From positions 428,501 to 492,500 of the forward strand of contig NZ_RWJF01000001.1 of assembly GCF_003970925.1 (NCBI RefSeq): a DNA stretch of 64,000 nt, read 5' to 3'. A program made the translations under genes and the position numbers. Below are positions 16,425-24,609 of this stretch, piece by piece. The notes below the pieces were generated by a model. It made no database searches. It had not been told where the DNA came from and was given only the letters and a program-made list of their open reading frames with translations. Within the stretch, counting starts at the first letter, position 1. The number at the start of each line of letters is the position of its first letter. Source of the stretch: Sphingomonas ginkgonis. Lineage in GTDB: Bacteria; Pseudomonadota; Alphaproteobacteria; Sphingomonadales; Sphingomonadaceae.

Positions 16425-16469
16425 GTATTGGCGCTGTTGCCGCCGGAACGGGGCAAACCTCAACGCGCC

Positions 16470-16524
16470 GTTAACCAAGACCTTCAGCCAAGCCGTAAGT
16501 GGTGAGGGTTAATGCAGTCCTCAC
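16470..16524 (+). promoter_or_regulatory. Conserved upstream module of DUF4402 gene 3
   Basis: GTTAAC (16470), GGTTAATGC (16507) and CCTCAC (16519) repeat the blocks found at 15722-15776 with the same 37- and 12-nt offsets. The sequence between blocks differs, which suggests that the blocks themselves are under selection. Confidence 0.5.
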
Positions 16525-16578
16525 GCTGTTTCCGAAGTGGACGCAGCGGTCTGTCTGAACCAGTGGGGACCGAATCAC

Positions 16579-17091
16579 ATGAAGACCTTCGTTCGTATCG
16601 CGGCGCTCGCCGTTGCCGCTGCCGCCGCCACCCCGGCGGCCGCCGCACCGGTGGCCGTTTCCGGGACCGCGCCGGTGGCCAAGGCGCAGATCGTCAAGCC
16701 GCTGACGCTGACCCGCGTCGCCGACCTCAACTTCGGCACCATCCTGCTCGGCACGCTGACGGCCAATCAGACGGTGTCGCTGACCCCCGCCGGAGCGCTT
16801 ACCTGCGGCAGCGCGGGGCTGACCTGCTCGGGCACCACCGCGGTCGCTCAGTACAAGGTCACCGGCACCAACAACCAGACCGTCTTCATCTATTCCGCGG
16901 CGACCAACCTGACCAACGCCAACGACAGCACGACCATCGCCTTCACCCCGTCGGTGCAGGCCAGCGTCGCGCTCGGCAACTCGGGCACCGCGGGCGTCAA
17001 CTTCCCGGTCGGCGGCTCGATCGTGATCACCCCGACGACCACCGACGGGCTCTACAGCGGCGCGATCAACGTCACCGTCGACTATAACTGA
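16579..17091 (+). CDS. DUF4402 secreted protein 3 (putative pilus subunit)
   Basis: The 170-aa protein has a signal peptide (MKTFVRIAALAVAAAAATPAAA). A DUF4402 domain follows with VKPLTLTRVADLNFGTILLG, a Cys pair (CGSAGLTC), NLTNANDSTTIAFTPS and a GLYSGAINVTVDYN end. It is the closest relative of the preceding gene in both protein and leader sequence. ATG 16579 follows GTGGGGAC. It has its own terminator downstream. Confidence 0.85.
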   Translation: MKTFVRIAALAVAAAAATPAAAAPVAVSGTAPVAKAQIVKPLTLTRVADLNFGTILLGTLTANQTVSLTPAGALTCGSAGLTCSGTTAVAQYKVTGTNNQTVFIYSAATNLTNANDSTTIAFTPSVQASVALGNSGTAGVNFPVGGSIVITPTTTDGLYSGAINVTVDYN

Positions 17092-17118
17092 TCCCCTTAC
17101 CAAGGGGCCAAGTGGACG

Positions 17119-17147
17119 AGGGGTCGCCGGCAACGGCGACCCCTTTT
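17119..17147 (+). terminator. Intrinsic terminator after DUF4402 gene 3
   Basis: AGGGGTCGCCG-GCAA-CGGCGACCCCT is a perfect 11-bp stem with a GCAA tetraloop, followed by TTT. This is a good rho-independent terminator and separates subunit expression from the chaperone-usher genes. Confidence 0.85.
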
Positions 17148-17170
17148 CGTTGGGGTGCGCGGCGCGGGGC

Positions 17171-17193
17171 ATGGTTAGCTCCAAAGTAACCAT
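17171..17193. promoter_or_regulatory. ATGGTTA-N9-TAACCAT inverted repeat upstream of the chaperone gene
   Basis: A perfect 7-bp inverted repeat with a 9-nt spacer lies 58 nt before the chaperone ATG. TAACCAT resembles a CtrA half-site. As a symmetrical pair it could be an operator for a dimeric regulator of the chaperone-usher unit. Confidence 0.4.
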
Positions 17194-17250
17194 TATGGGG
17201 CAAACCGGGACCGGAACGGCGGCTTGACCGCCGCCGAAGGGGAGCCCTGA

Positions 17251-18069
17251 ATGTCTCTAGTCACGTCAGTCCTGCGCGGATCGCTGGTCGCCTCCGCGCT
17301 CCTGTTCACCGCGGCGCCGGCCGCCGCCGGGGTCGGCGACCTGCTGGTCGCGCCGACCCGCATCGTGCTCAACGGCAGCCGCGGCACCGAGGTCATCCTC
17401 AACAATATCGGCGACGACGTCGCGACCTACCGGATCAGCCTCGAGATGCGCCGGATGAAGAGCGACGGCTCGTTCGAGGAGGTCACCGCGCCGAGCGAGG
17501 CGGAGAAGCAGGCCGAGGCGATGATCCTCTACGCGCCCCGCCGGATCACCCTCCCCCCCAACCAGCCGCAGTCGATCCGGGTCTCGGCGCGGGCACCCGC
17601 CGGGTTGCCCGACGGCGAGTATCGGGTCCACCTCCTGTTCCGCGCCGTGCCGCCGCCGCAGCCCGCGGTGAAGGCGCCGGCCGACTTCAAGGGCATCGGC
17701 TTCCAGCTCACCCCGGTCTACGGGGTCACCATCCCGGTTATCGTCCGGCTCGGCAACCTCCAGGCCAAGGCGGCGATCAGCAACGTCCACCTGGCGCGCG
17801 ACGGCGGCAAGCCGGCGATCGCGCTCGACCTCGCCCGCAGCGGCTCGCGTTCGACCTATGGCGAGGTCCGGGTCTATCGGGCCGGGTCGAGCGACCTCGT
17901 CGGGCTGCAGCGCGGGGTGGCGGTCTACACCGAGCTCCAGCGGCGCAGCCTGTCGATCCCGCTCGACGAGACCAAGGGCGCCGTCGGCGGGCCGGTGACG
18001 GTGCAATATTTCGAGACCGGCGACGGGCCGCCGCTGCTGGTCGCCGAGGCCCGGACGGTCCTCCGCTAG
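17251..18069 (+). CDS. PapD-like periplasmic pilus chaperone
   Basis: The 272-aa protein has a signal peptide (about 1-26). The Ig-like N-domain has LVAPTRIVLNGSRGTEVILNNIGDDVATYRI, an AMILYAPRRITLPPNQPQSIRV segment (the conserved chaperone F-G region) and GEYRVHLLF. A second beta domain follows. Such chaperones donate a strand to pilin subunits and deliver them to the usher. AAGGGGAG precedes the ATG. The usher-like gene starts 25 nt downstream, so the two are likely co-transcribed. Confidence 0.85.
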   Translation: MSLVTSVLRGSLVASALLFTAAPAAAGVGDLLVAPTRIVLNGSRGTEVILNNIGDDVATYRISLEMRRMKSDGSFEEVTAPSEAEKQAEAMILYAPRRITLPPNQPQSIRVSARAPAGLPDGEYRVHLLFRAVPPPQPAVKAPADFKGIGFQLTPVYGVTIPVIVRLGNLQAKAAISNVHLARDGGKPAIALDLARSGSRSTYGEVRVYRAGSSDLVGLQRGVAVYTELQRRSLSIPLDETKGAVGGPVTVQYFETGDGPPLLVAEARTVLR

Positions 18070-18094
18070 GCCGGCCCGGACGGGACTTCCCTCG

Positions 18095-20860
18095 ATGCGG
18101 CTCGGGTTCGGCTGGCGGCGCGTCTCGCGCTTTGCCGCGGGGGTGCTGGCGCTGGTCGCCGGCACCGCCGCCGCGCCCGCCGCCGCGCCGGTCAACCCGG
18201 CCTGGACCGCCGACCCTGACGAGCAGTTCATGCTCGACGTCCAGCTCCGCCAGCGCGTGTTCGGCGACGGGGTGCGCGCCTACAATACGCCCGAGGGTAC
18301 CTGCGTCCTCCTCGGCGACTTCCTCGCCGCGCTCGACGTGCCGATGAAGATCGATCTCGGCGCCCATCGCGCCAGCGGCTGGGCGTTCCGCGAGACCAAC
18401 CGGATCAGCATCGACCAGGCCGCGCGCTCGGTCAGCTACGGCGGCCGGACCGAGGCGCTCGCCGCGACCACCATCCGCGAGGTGCCGGAAGGCTGGTGCG
18501 TCGGGGCGGAGGCGCTGGGGCGCTGGTTCGGGCTCGGCATCAGGCCGGTCACCGGCGGCTCGGTGCTGCTGGTGACCAGCGAGGCCAAGCTGCCGGTGGA
18601 GCTGGCCAAGGAGCGCCGCGAGCGCGCCGCTCGGCTGCACAAGGCGAGCTTCGATCTTTCCAGCCTGCCGCAGGTGCGGGTCCCCTATCGCATGTGGCGG
18701 ACCCCGGCGCTCGACTTCGTGGTCGACGCGGGCGCGACCTACGACGCGCACAGCGGGGTGCGGGTCGACCGCCGCGCCTCGCTCGTCGCCGCGGGCGAAG
18801 CGCTCGGGCTCAGCGTCGACGCCCGGCTCACCACCACCAGCCGCGGCCGGCCGCAGACGCTGCGCATGAAGGCCTTCCGCTCGGATCCCGATGGCGGGCT
18901 GCTCGGCCCGCTCCATGCCACCACCCTGGCCGCCGGCGACGTCGAGAGCTTCGGCGACGCCTTCACCGGCAACAACGTCAGCGCCGGGCGCGGCCTGCTG
19001 CTGACCAACCGCCCGCTCGCCCAGCCGCTGGCGTTCGACCGCACCGCGCTGAGCGGGGAGCTGCCGTCGGGCTGGGAGGCGGAGCTCTACCGCAACGGCG
19101 AGCTGATCGCCTTCGCGCCCGCCACGTCCGACAACCGGTATCGGTTCGACGACGTCCAGCTGCTCTATGGCGACAACCGTCTCGAGGTGATCAGCTACGG
19201 CCCGCAGGGGCAGGTGCGGAGCCGGATCGAGACGATCAACGTCGGCGAGCAGAGCGTCCCGCCGGGCCGAACCTGGTACTGGGCGGGGATCAACCAGCCG
19301 GGGCGCGACCTCCTCTCCTTCGGCCATGCCGCGACCGGGCCGCCGGCAGCGACCCTGCTGGGCGACCCGCCGGCCAGTCTGCTGCAGGGCGGCGCGCTCG
19401 CCACCACCGACCCGCCGCCCCGGGAGGGGCTGCGGGCCGCGGTGTCGGTAGAGCATGGGCTCGACCAGCGGACCTCGGTCGCCGCGCTCGTCCAGACGCT
19501 GACCGTCGACGACCGGCGGGTCACCTTCGTCGAGGGGGCGGTGCGCCGCTCGATCGGGCCGGCGCTGGTCGAGGCCGGGATCGCCGCCGACGACCGCGGC
19601 GGGCTCGCCTTCCGCGCGCAGGCGCTCGCCCGCGTGGGGTCGGTCAACCTCTCCGCCCAGACGATCGTCGGGCGCGACTTCCGCGCGCGGGGCGCCGGAG
19701 CGCTTGCGCAGGAGCATCGCCTCGCGCTCGACGCCCCGCTCAAGCTGGGACGGACCACCATCCCGCTCCACGGCGACCTTCGCTTCGCCGAGATGGCGGG
19801 GGGCGACCGGCTGCTCAGCGCCAATCTCCGCTCTTCGGTGCAGCTCAACCGCTTCAACCTGGCGACCGTCGTGCAGATGCAGAAGACGCTCGGATCCGGG
19901 GCCTCGGCGAGCCCCGGGCAGCTCGACCTTACCGTGATCGGCTCGGGCCGGATCCGCGGGGTGCGGCTGCGCGGCGCCGGCCAGTTCGACCTCGCGCATG
20001 GCGGCCGGTTCCGCCAGGCCGAGCTCAGCGGCTACTGGAGCGTCGGGGACACGACCGACCTCGAGACGACGCTCGCCTGGGACGGCGCAGCGCACCGCGC
20101 GCGGGCGCGGGTCGGCTACATCCGCCGCCTCTCCACCCTGGCGCTGGCGCTGACCGGCGAAGCGGCCAGCGACGGCTCGGTCGCGGCCGGGCTCAACCTC
20201 GTCTTCTCGCTGTCGGGCGGGGGCGAGCGGATGCGGCTGTCGCGCGAGCCGCTCGCCACCGCCGGAAGCGTCGACGCGCTGGTCTTCCGCGATTTGAACG
20301 GCAATGGCGTGCGCGATCCCGGCGAGCCGCTCGAGAAGGGCGCGCTGATCACCGCCGGGATGCAGACCGCCGAGCGGCCGACCGATGCCCGCGGGCTCGC
20401 CAGCGTCGGGGGGCTGCAGCTCTACCGGCCGGTCGCGATCGGGATCGACACCACGACGCTCGCCGACCCGATGCTGGTGCCCGCCAAGGCCGCGCAGGTG
20501 GTGACGCCGCGGCCCGGCGTCGCGGCCAAGGTCGAGATCCCGCTGGTCGGCGCCGGCGACGTCGAGGGCGTGCTGATCAAGGACGGCGGCGGCGGGTTCG
20601 AGGGGCTCGACCTCGAGCTGGTCGACCAAGCGGGCCATGTCGTCGCGACCACCCGCACCGACTATGACGGCTATTTCCTGTTCGAGCGGGTCGGCTACGG
20701 CCGCTACGCGCTCCGGCTGACGCGGGATTCGGCGCAGGCGGCGCGCTCGCCCGCGGCGCTCGGCGATGCCATCGCCGTGACCCCGGAGAAGAGCAGGGTC
20801 CGGCTCGGCACGATCCGGGTCAGCGCCACCGTGCCGGCCAAGGTCGCCAGCGCGCGATAG
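18095..20860 (+). CDS. Usher-like outer-membrane beta-barrel protein with C-terminal SdrD-B-like domain
   Basis: The 921-aa protein has a signal peptide (to about 30). An N-terminal domain (about 60-170) has GTCVLLGDFLAAL and PEGWCVGAEALGRWF repeats. A large beta-strand-rich region (180-700) follows, containing an usher-plug-like segment LPSGWEAELYRNGELIAF at about 322. At about 729 an SdrD-B/CarboxypepD-type region begins (VFRDLNGNGVRDPGEP), with a second unit near 840 (DYDGYFLFERVGYGRYALRL). Context next to a PapD-like chaperone and DUF4402 genes says it is the usher. It is divergent from FimD/PapC and has an unusual C-terminus. Confidence 0.75.
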   Translation: MRLGFGWRRVSRFAAGVLALVAGTAAAPAAAPVNPAWTADPDEQFMLDVQLRQRVFGDGVRAYNTPEGTCVLLGDFLAALDVPMKIDLGAHRASGWAFRETNRISIDQAARSVSYGGRTEALAATTIREVPEGWCVGAEALGRWFGLGIRPVTGGSVLLVTSEAKLPVELAKERRERAARLHKASFDLSSLPQVRVPYRMWRTPALDFVVDAGATYDAHSGVRVDRRASLVAAGEALGLSVDARLTTTSRGRPQTLRMKAFRSDPDGGLLGPLHATTLAAGDVESFGDAFTGNNVSAGRGLLLTNRPLAQPLAFDRTALSGELPSGWEAELYRNGELIAFAPATSDNRYRFDDVQLLYGDNRLEVISYGPQGQVRSRIETINVGEQSVPPGRTWYWAGINQPGRDLLSFGHAATGPPAATLLGDPPASLLQGGALATTDPPPREGLRAAVSVEHGLDQRTSVAALVQTLTVDDRRVTFVEGAVRRSIGPALVEAGIAADDRGGLAFRAQALARVGSVNLSAQTIVGRDFRARGAGALAQEHRLALDAPLKLGRTTIPLHGDLRFAEMAGGDRLLSANLRSSVQLNRFNLATVVQMQKTLGSGASASPGQLDLTVIGSGRIRGVRLRGAGQFDLAHGGRFRQAELSGYWSVGDTTDLETTLAWDGAAHRARARVGYIRRLSTLALALTGEAASDGSVAAGLNLVFSLSGGGERMRLSREPLATAGSVDALVFRDLNGNGVRDPGEPLEKGALITAGMQTAERPTDARGLASVGGLQLYRPVAIGIDTTTLADPMLVPAKAAQVVTPRPGVAAKVEIPLVGAGDVEGVLIKDGGGGFEGLDLELVDQAGHVVATTRTDYDGYFLFERVGYGRYALRLTRDSAQAARSPAALGDAIAVTPEKSRVRLGTIRVSATVPAKVASAR

Positions 20861-20862
20861 GA

Positions 20863-20879
20863 AGTCGTCTCAGACGATT
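20863..20879 (+). terminator. Short hairpin after the usher-like gene
   Basis: AGTCGTC-TCA-GACGATT (one G-T pair) sits 3 nt after the stop codon and ends in TTT. It is a short, weak candidate terminator. Confidence 0.45.
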
Positions 20880-20903
20880 TCGACGGATCGGGTGGGGTGC
20901 GAG

Positions 20904-20928
20904 GACGGCCCTGCCCGGCAGGACCGTC
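20904..20928 (-). terminator. Terminator hairpin of tRNA-Leu
   Basis: GACGG-C-CCTG around a CCCGG loop pairs with CAGG-A-CCGTC. The single mismatch on the plus strand is a G-U pair on the minus strand, so the stem favours the tRNA transcript. It lies 13 nt beyond the tRNA 3' end and has no strong U-run. Confidence 0.5.
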
Positions 20929-20940
20929 GTTCCGGCATGA

Positions 20941-21027
20941 TGGTGCGGTCGAGAAGACTCGAACTTCCACGGCCTTTCGGCCACAGCGACCTCAACGCTG
21001 CGCGTCTACCAGTTCCGCCACGACCGC
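20941..21027 (-). tRNA. tRNA-Leu (anticodon GAG)
   Basis: The minus strand folds as a class II tRNA of 87 nt. The acceptor stem is GCGGTCG paired with CGACCGC, followed by discriminator A and encoded CCA. The D arm is GGCGGAACTGGTAGACGC, and the anticodon loop TTGAGGT gives GAG. The long variable arm is GGCC-GAAA-GGCC, and the T arm is GAAG-TTCGAGT-CTTC. The anticodon and long variable arm identify leucine. Confidence 0.97.
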
Positions 21028-21183
21028 ACATCGTAGATCCCGCGGCGGCTAGGCCGGGGCTGGCAAGGCGGAGGCCTCTAGCAGCCGATTTCCGGGCGCG
21101 CAATGCCGGTTCGTCCGTACCATTTCGGAGCAAACTCTAAAGAGCGCTTAACTTTCGCGTGCGACCGCCGTTTCCTCCTGGCG

Positions 21184-21396
21184 ATGGTCCCGCTGCTCGC
21201 ACTTGCCGCCCTCGCGGCGCAGCCCATGGCACCGCCACGCAGCGGGCCGAGCGCGGTGGCGCAGGTGAGCGTCCGGATCGTCCGCCCGGCGCGGGTCGTG
21301 GCGGGCCGCACGAGCGAACCCCATACCCCCGCGACGCTGGTCGTCAGCGAGCCCGACGGCAGCCGCAAGTCCTTGAATGTCGTCGAGTTTCCCTGA
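21184..21396 (+). CDS. Small exported protein of unknown function
   Basis: The 70-aa product starts MVPLLALAALAAQPMAPP, a clear signal-like segment, followed by AVAQVSVRIVRPARVVAG and a short basic C-terminus ending NVVEFP. I do not recognise a named family. An in-frame ATG at 21103 would add 27 non-hydrophobic residues in front of the signal segment and overlap less plausible sequence. I prefer 21184. It is convergent with the zinc-ribbon gene, 9 nt apart. Confidence 0.55.
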   Translation: MVPLLALAALAAQPMAPPRSGPSAVAQVSVRIVRPARVVAGRTSEPHTPATLVVSEPDGSRKSLNVVEFP

Positions 21397-21405
21397 CGGG
21401 CGGGA

Positions 21406-22368
21406 TCAGCCCAAAGTCACCGTCAGCATGTCCGCGCCCTGCGGGACGTCCATTTCGGCGCTGTTGAAGGCGGCGCTGGCGCCCGGCGGGAGCGCGCGGG
21501 TCGGCGGCGAGATGGTCCAGCTGTAGATGAGCTTGCCCGAGGTATTGCGCAGCTCGGCCTTGATCGGCGGGACCGACTGCGTCTGGTTGGTCGGGTTGAG
21601 CACCCGGCCGCTGACCGCGAACAGCTCGTTGCCGCTCTCCAGCTTCTGGCGGTCGTGCTGCTGGACCTGGAGCAGCAGCGGGGTCTCGCTGTTGTCGGCG
21701 ACCCCGACCCGCTGCTTCCACTGCGCCGGCGCGAGAAACCAGAAGGCGGCGGCGATCGCCACGATCAGCACCAGCGCCCCGATCACGATCAGCGGTCCAC
21801 GCCGCGACGCGCGCTCGACCGGCGCGCGGGTCGCGAACGGGCTGTAGTCGTCGTCGCCACTGGCCGCCGCGGTCGCCGCCCGGAACGGGTGCGATTCCGG
21901 GTAGCTGGTGGTCACCAGCGGCTCGCTCGCCGCGGTCGCAGCGGGCTCCTCCTCCGGCTCGGCCGCGGGGACAAACGCCGGCTGCGGCTCGGCCTGCCAG
22001 GCGGGTGGCGGCACGGCCTCGCTGAGGAAGCCGCCCTCGCTCGCCGCCGCCTCCTCCTCCGGCGCCTCGCGCGACGAATAGGCGGCACTGTCGTGGAGCG
22101 CGCCGATGCTGCCGGCGCCCGGCTCGGGTAGCGGCTGCGTGTCCGGGTCGGCGCGCGTCGCCGCCGGGTCGATCACCGGGTGGGCAAGCGTCGGGCTCGC
22201 CAGCTCGGCGGTCGCGGTGTCGTCGACCTGCTCGGCCGACGCGGCGACCTCGGGATCCTGGTGCCAGCTGTGGCGGCACGAGGCGCAGCGGACCTGCCGT
22301 CCCTCGGGCGGAATGGCCCCGTCTTTGACCACATAGCGCGTCCCGCACTCGGGGCAGGTGAGGATCAT
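21406..22368 (-). CDS. MJ0042 zinc-ribbon membrane protein (DUF3426-like)
   Basis: The 320-aa protein begins MILTCPECGTRYVVKDGAIPPEGRQ and has CASCRHSWH, together an MJ0042 zinc ribbon (CxxC...CxxC). A long acidic, low-complexity region (40-180) and one membrane helix near 200 (LIVIGALVLIVAIAAAFWFLAP) follow. The extracytoplasmic beta domain has FAVSGRVLNPTNQTQSVPPIKAEL, as in DUF3426 proteins. The gene is divergent from ftsE, as commonly found in alphaproteobacteria. Its function is unknown. Confidence 0.82.
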   Translation of the reverse strand: MILTCPECGTRYVVKDGAIPPEGRQVRCASCRHSWHQDPEVAASAEQVDDTATAELASPTLAHPVIDPAATRADPDTQPLPEPGAGSIGALHDSAAYSSREAPEEEAAASEGGFLSEAVPPPAWQAEPQPAFVPAAEPEEEPAATAASEPLVTTSYPESHPFRAATAAASGDDDYSPFATRAPVERASRRGPLIVIGALVLIVAIAAAFWFLAPAQWKQRVGVADNSETPLLLQVQQHDRQKLESGNELFAVSGRVLNPTNQTQSVPPIKAELRNTSGKLIYSWTISPPTRALPPGASAAFNSAEMDVPQGADMLTVTLG

Positions 22369-22460
22369 CGGCGGCCTTTCAAACTGTCACACCCTCGAAG
22401 ATCGGGCCGTGGTGAACGAGATAAACAGGATGCCGCGCTTATTGGCAAGGTGAGCGGCGC

Positions 22461-23204
22461 ATGGCAGGGGATAAACGAAGGTTAGCGGGGGATGGGACGC
22501 TGGGCCCGATCGTTGAGTTCGACAGCGTTGGCCTGCGGTACGGCACGGGCGCCGAGGTGCTGCGTGATCTCGACTGCCGGCTGAGCGCGGGCGGCTTCTA
22601 CCTGCTGATGGGGCCCTCGGGCGCGGGCAAGACCTCGCTGCTCAAGCTCCTCTACCTCGCGCAGCGCCCGACCCGCGGCCGGATCAGCCTGTTCGGCGAG
22701 GACCTGACCGAGGCACCGCGCGAGGCGATGCCCGCCTTCCGCCGCCGGATCGGGGTCGTGTTCCAGGACTTCCGGCTCATCCCGCACCTCAGCGCCTTCG
22801 ACAATGTCGCGCTTCCGCTGCGGGTGGCGGGACGGCGCGACGCGGAGATCGAGGGGCCGGTGCGCGAGCTGCTCGCCTGGGTCGGGCTGGCCGATCGCGC
22901 CAGCGCCCGCCCGCCGACCCTGTCGGGCGGGGAGCAGCAGCGGGTCGCGATCGCCCGCGCGGTGATCGGCCAGCCCGAGCTGCTGGTGGCGGACGAGCCG
23001 ACCGGCAACGTCGACGCGGACATGGCGGCCCGGCTGCTCCACCTGTTCCAGGAGCTCAACCGGCTCGGCACCACCATCGTGGTCGCCACCCACGACGTCG
23101 GGCTGCTCGCCGCTGCACGCGGGGCGCAGCTGCTGCGGCTCGAGCAGGGGCAGCTGGTCGACCGCACCGGCGCGCTGCGCAACCCGCCGGCGCGGGTGAT
23201 GTGA
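22461..23204 (+). CDS. ftsE: Cell division ATP-binding protein FtsE
   Basis: FtsE is the ATPase of the FtsEX complex, which controls septal peptidoglycan hydrolases. The 247-aa protein has Walker A GPSGAGKTSLL, Q-loop VVFQDFRLIPHLSAFDN (FtsE-specific), the signature LSGGEQQRVAIARA, Walker B LLVADEPTGNVD and switch His in VATHDVG. The stop overlaps the ftsX start. Confidence 0.95.
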   Translation: MAGDKRRLAGDGTLGPIVEFDSVGLRYGTGAEVLRDLDCRLSAGGFYLLMGPSGAGKTSLLKLLYLAQRPTRGRISLFGEDLTEAPREAMPAFRRRIGVVFQDFRLIPHLSAFDNVALPLRVAGRRDAEIEGPVRELLAWVGLADRASARPPTLSGGEQQRVAIARAVIGQPELLVADEPTGNVDADMAARLLHLFQELNRLGTTIVVATHDVGLLAAARGAQLLRLEQGQLVDRTGALRNPPARVM

Positions 23205-24073
23205 TGCTGGCCTGGGCCTTCCCCTCTTCGGCGGAGCGCCGCCTCCTGCCCCCGGCCCGGCGCTCGCCGACGCCGTGGGTGATCGCGATCATGATCTTCG
23301 TGACGGTGATCGTCGGCGCCGCCGGGCTCGCCGTCGCCAATGCCGCGCGGCTGGTCGGCGACGGGGTCCGCAACCGCGTCTCGGTCCAGCTCCCCGACGG
23401 ACCGCGGCAGAGCCCCTCTGCGGTCGCCCTGCTCGGCCGCACCGCGGGGGTGGCCGGAGTCCGCCCGGTCAGCGAGGCGGAGCTGCGGCGGACGCTTCAG
23501 CAATGGCTCGGCCCCGGCGAGCTCAGCGGCGAACTCCCCGTGCCCGGGCTGATCGACGTCGACCTCGCGCCCGGCACCAGCCCGGACGCGCTCGCCGCTG
23601 CGGTCGAGCGCGCGGTGCCGGGAGCGCGGGTGTCGGCCTATGCGACCGAGCTTGCCCCGCTCAGCCGCGCGCTGGCGGCGCTGCAGTGGCTGGCCGCCGG
23701 CCTCGTCCTGCTGATGACCGTCGCGATGGCCGCGGCAGTTGTGCTGGCGGCGCGCAGCGCGCTCGACGCCAACCGCCGGACGATCGAGGTGATGCACGGG
23801 ATCGGCGGGACCGACGAGCAGGTGGTCGGGCTGTTCCAGCGGCGGATCGCGATCGACGCGCTGGTCGGCGGCGCCGCGGGCGCGCTCGCGGCCGGAATCA
23901 TCCTCTTGCTGGTGCTGCTCAGCGACGGCGGGCTGGTCGGCGAGCTCGCCGGGCGCGCGCTGCTCGGCTGGCGGGACGCGCTGCTGCTGGCGCTGCTGCC
24001 GCTGCTCGGCGCGGCGGTCGGGACGGTGGCGGCGCGGCGGGCGCTGCTAAAGGCGTTGCGGGCCGACCTGTGA
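23204..24073 (+). CDS. ftsX: Cell division protein FtsX
   Basis: FtsX is the membrane partner of FtsE. The 289-aa protein has one N-terminal helix (WVIAIMIFVTVIVGAAGLAV), a periplasmic loop (about 60-160) and three C-terminal helices with ANRRTIEVMHGIGGTDEQVV, a family signature. The ATG at 23204 overlaps the ftsE stop by one base (TGATG). GTG 23201 is an alternative. The next gene begins in its stop codon. Confidence 0.92.
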   Translation: MLAWAFPSSAERRLLPPARRSPTPWVIAIMIFVTVIVGAAGLAVANAARLVGDGVRNRVSVQLPDGPRQSPSAVALLGRTAGVAGVRPVSEAELRRTLQQWLGPGELSGELPVPGLIDVDLAPGTSPDALAAAVERAVPGARVSAYATELAPLSRALAALQWLAAGLVLLMTVAMAAAVVLAARSALDANRRTIEVMHGIGGTDEQVVGLFQRRIAIDALVGGAAGALAAGIILLLVLLSDGGLVGELAGRALLGWRDALLLALLPLLGAAVGTVAARRALLKALRADL

Positions 24074-24609
24074 TCCTCCGCCTCGGCGCCTTCCTCCTGC
24101 TCCTGTTCGCGCTCGGCTTTGCGCTGTTCACGGTCACGCTCGGCACGCCGGCGCCGGCCGGCACCCCGGCCGCCGACGCGATCGTCGTGCTGACCGGGGG
24201 AAGCGGGCGGATCGAGCGCGGCATGGCGATGCTCGCCGCGGGCAAGGCGCCGCGGATGCTGATCGCCGGCGCCGACCCGAGCGTCACCAAGGCCGACCTG
24301 CTGCGCCGGCTGCACGGCAAGGGCGGACGGCTGATCGCCTGCTGCGTCGACCTCGGCTCGGAATCGGTCGACACCCGGTCCAACGCGGAAGAGGCCAAGC
24401 GCTGGCTCGACCGCGGCGGCTACAAGTCGGTGTGGCTGATCACCAGCGACTGGCACATGCGCCGCTCCGCCTACGAGTTCCGCCGCCATCTCGGCAGCAG
24501 GACGCGGATCGTCACCGACGCGGTGCCGACCGAGCCGAGCCTCACCACGCTGTTCGGCGAGTACAGCAAATATGTGTTGCGCCGGCTCGCGGTCTGGCTC
24601 GACGTGTGA
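24070..24609 (+). CDS. YdcF family protein (DUF218)
   Basis: The 179-aa protein has an N-terminal membrane helix (LGAFLLLLFALGFALFTVTL). A DUF218 domain follows with ADAIVVLTGGSGRIERGMAMLAAGKAPRML, DTRSNAEEAKRWL and LITSDWHMRRSAYEFRRH. The family includes SanA/ElyC/YdcF proteins linked to cell-envelope metabolism; its substrate is unknown. The GTG start overlaps the ftsX stop (GTGA). Its position between ftsX and plsC suggests an envelope role. Confidence 0.88.
   Translation: MILRLGAFLLLLFALGFALFTVTLGTPAPAGTPAADAIVVLTGGSGRIERGMAMLAAGKAPRMLIAGADPSVTKADLLRRLHGKGGRLIACCVDLGSESVDTRSNAEEAKRWLDRGGYKSVWLITSDWHMRRSAYEFRRHLGSRTRIVTDAVPTEPSLTTLFGEYSKYVLRRLAVWLDV

Noticed and set aside
17777..20638. 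A 953-codon open frame antisense to the usher-like gene
   Set aside because: It reflects G/C third-position bias. The plus strand encodes a signal peptide and domain features and follows the chaperone gene.
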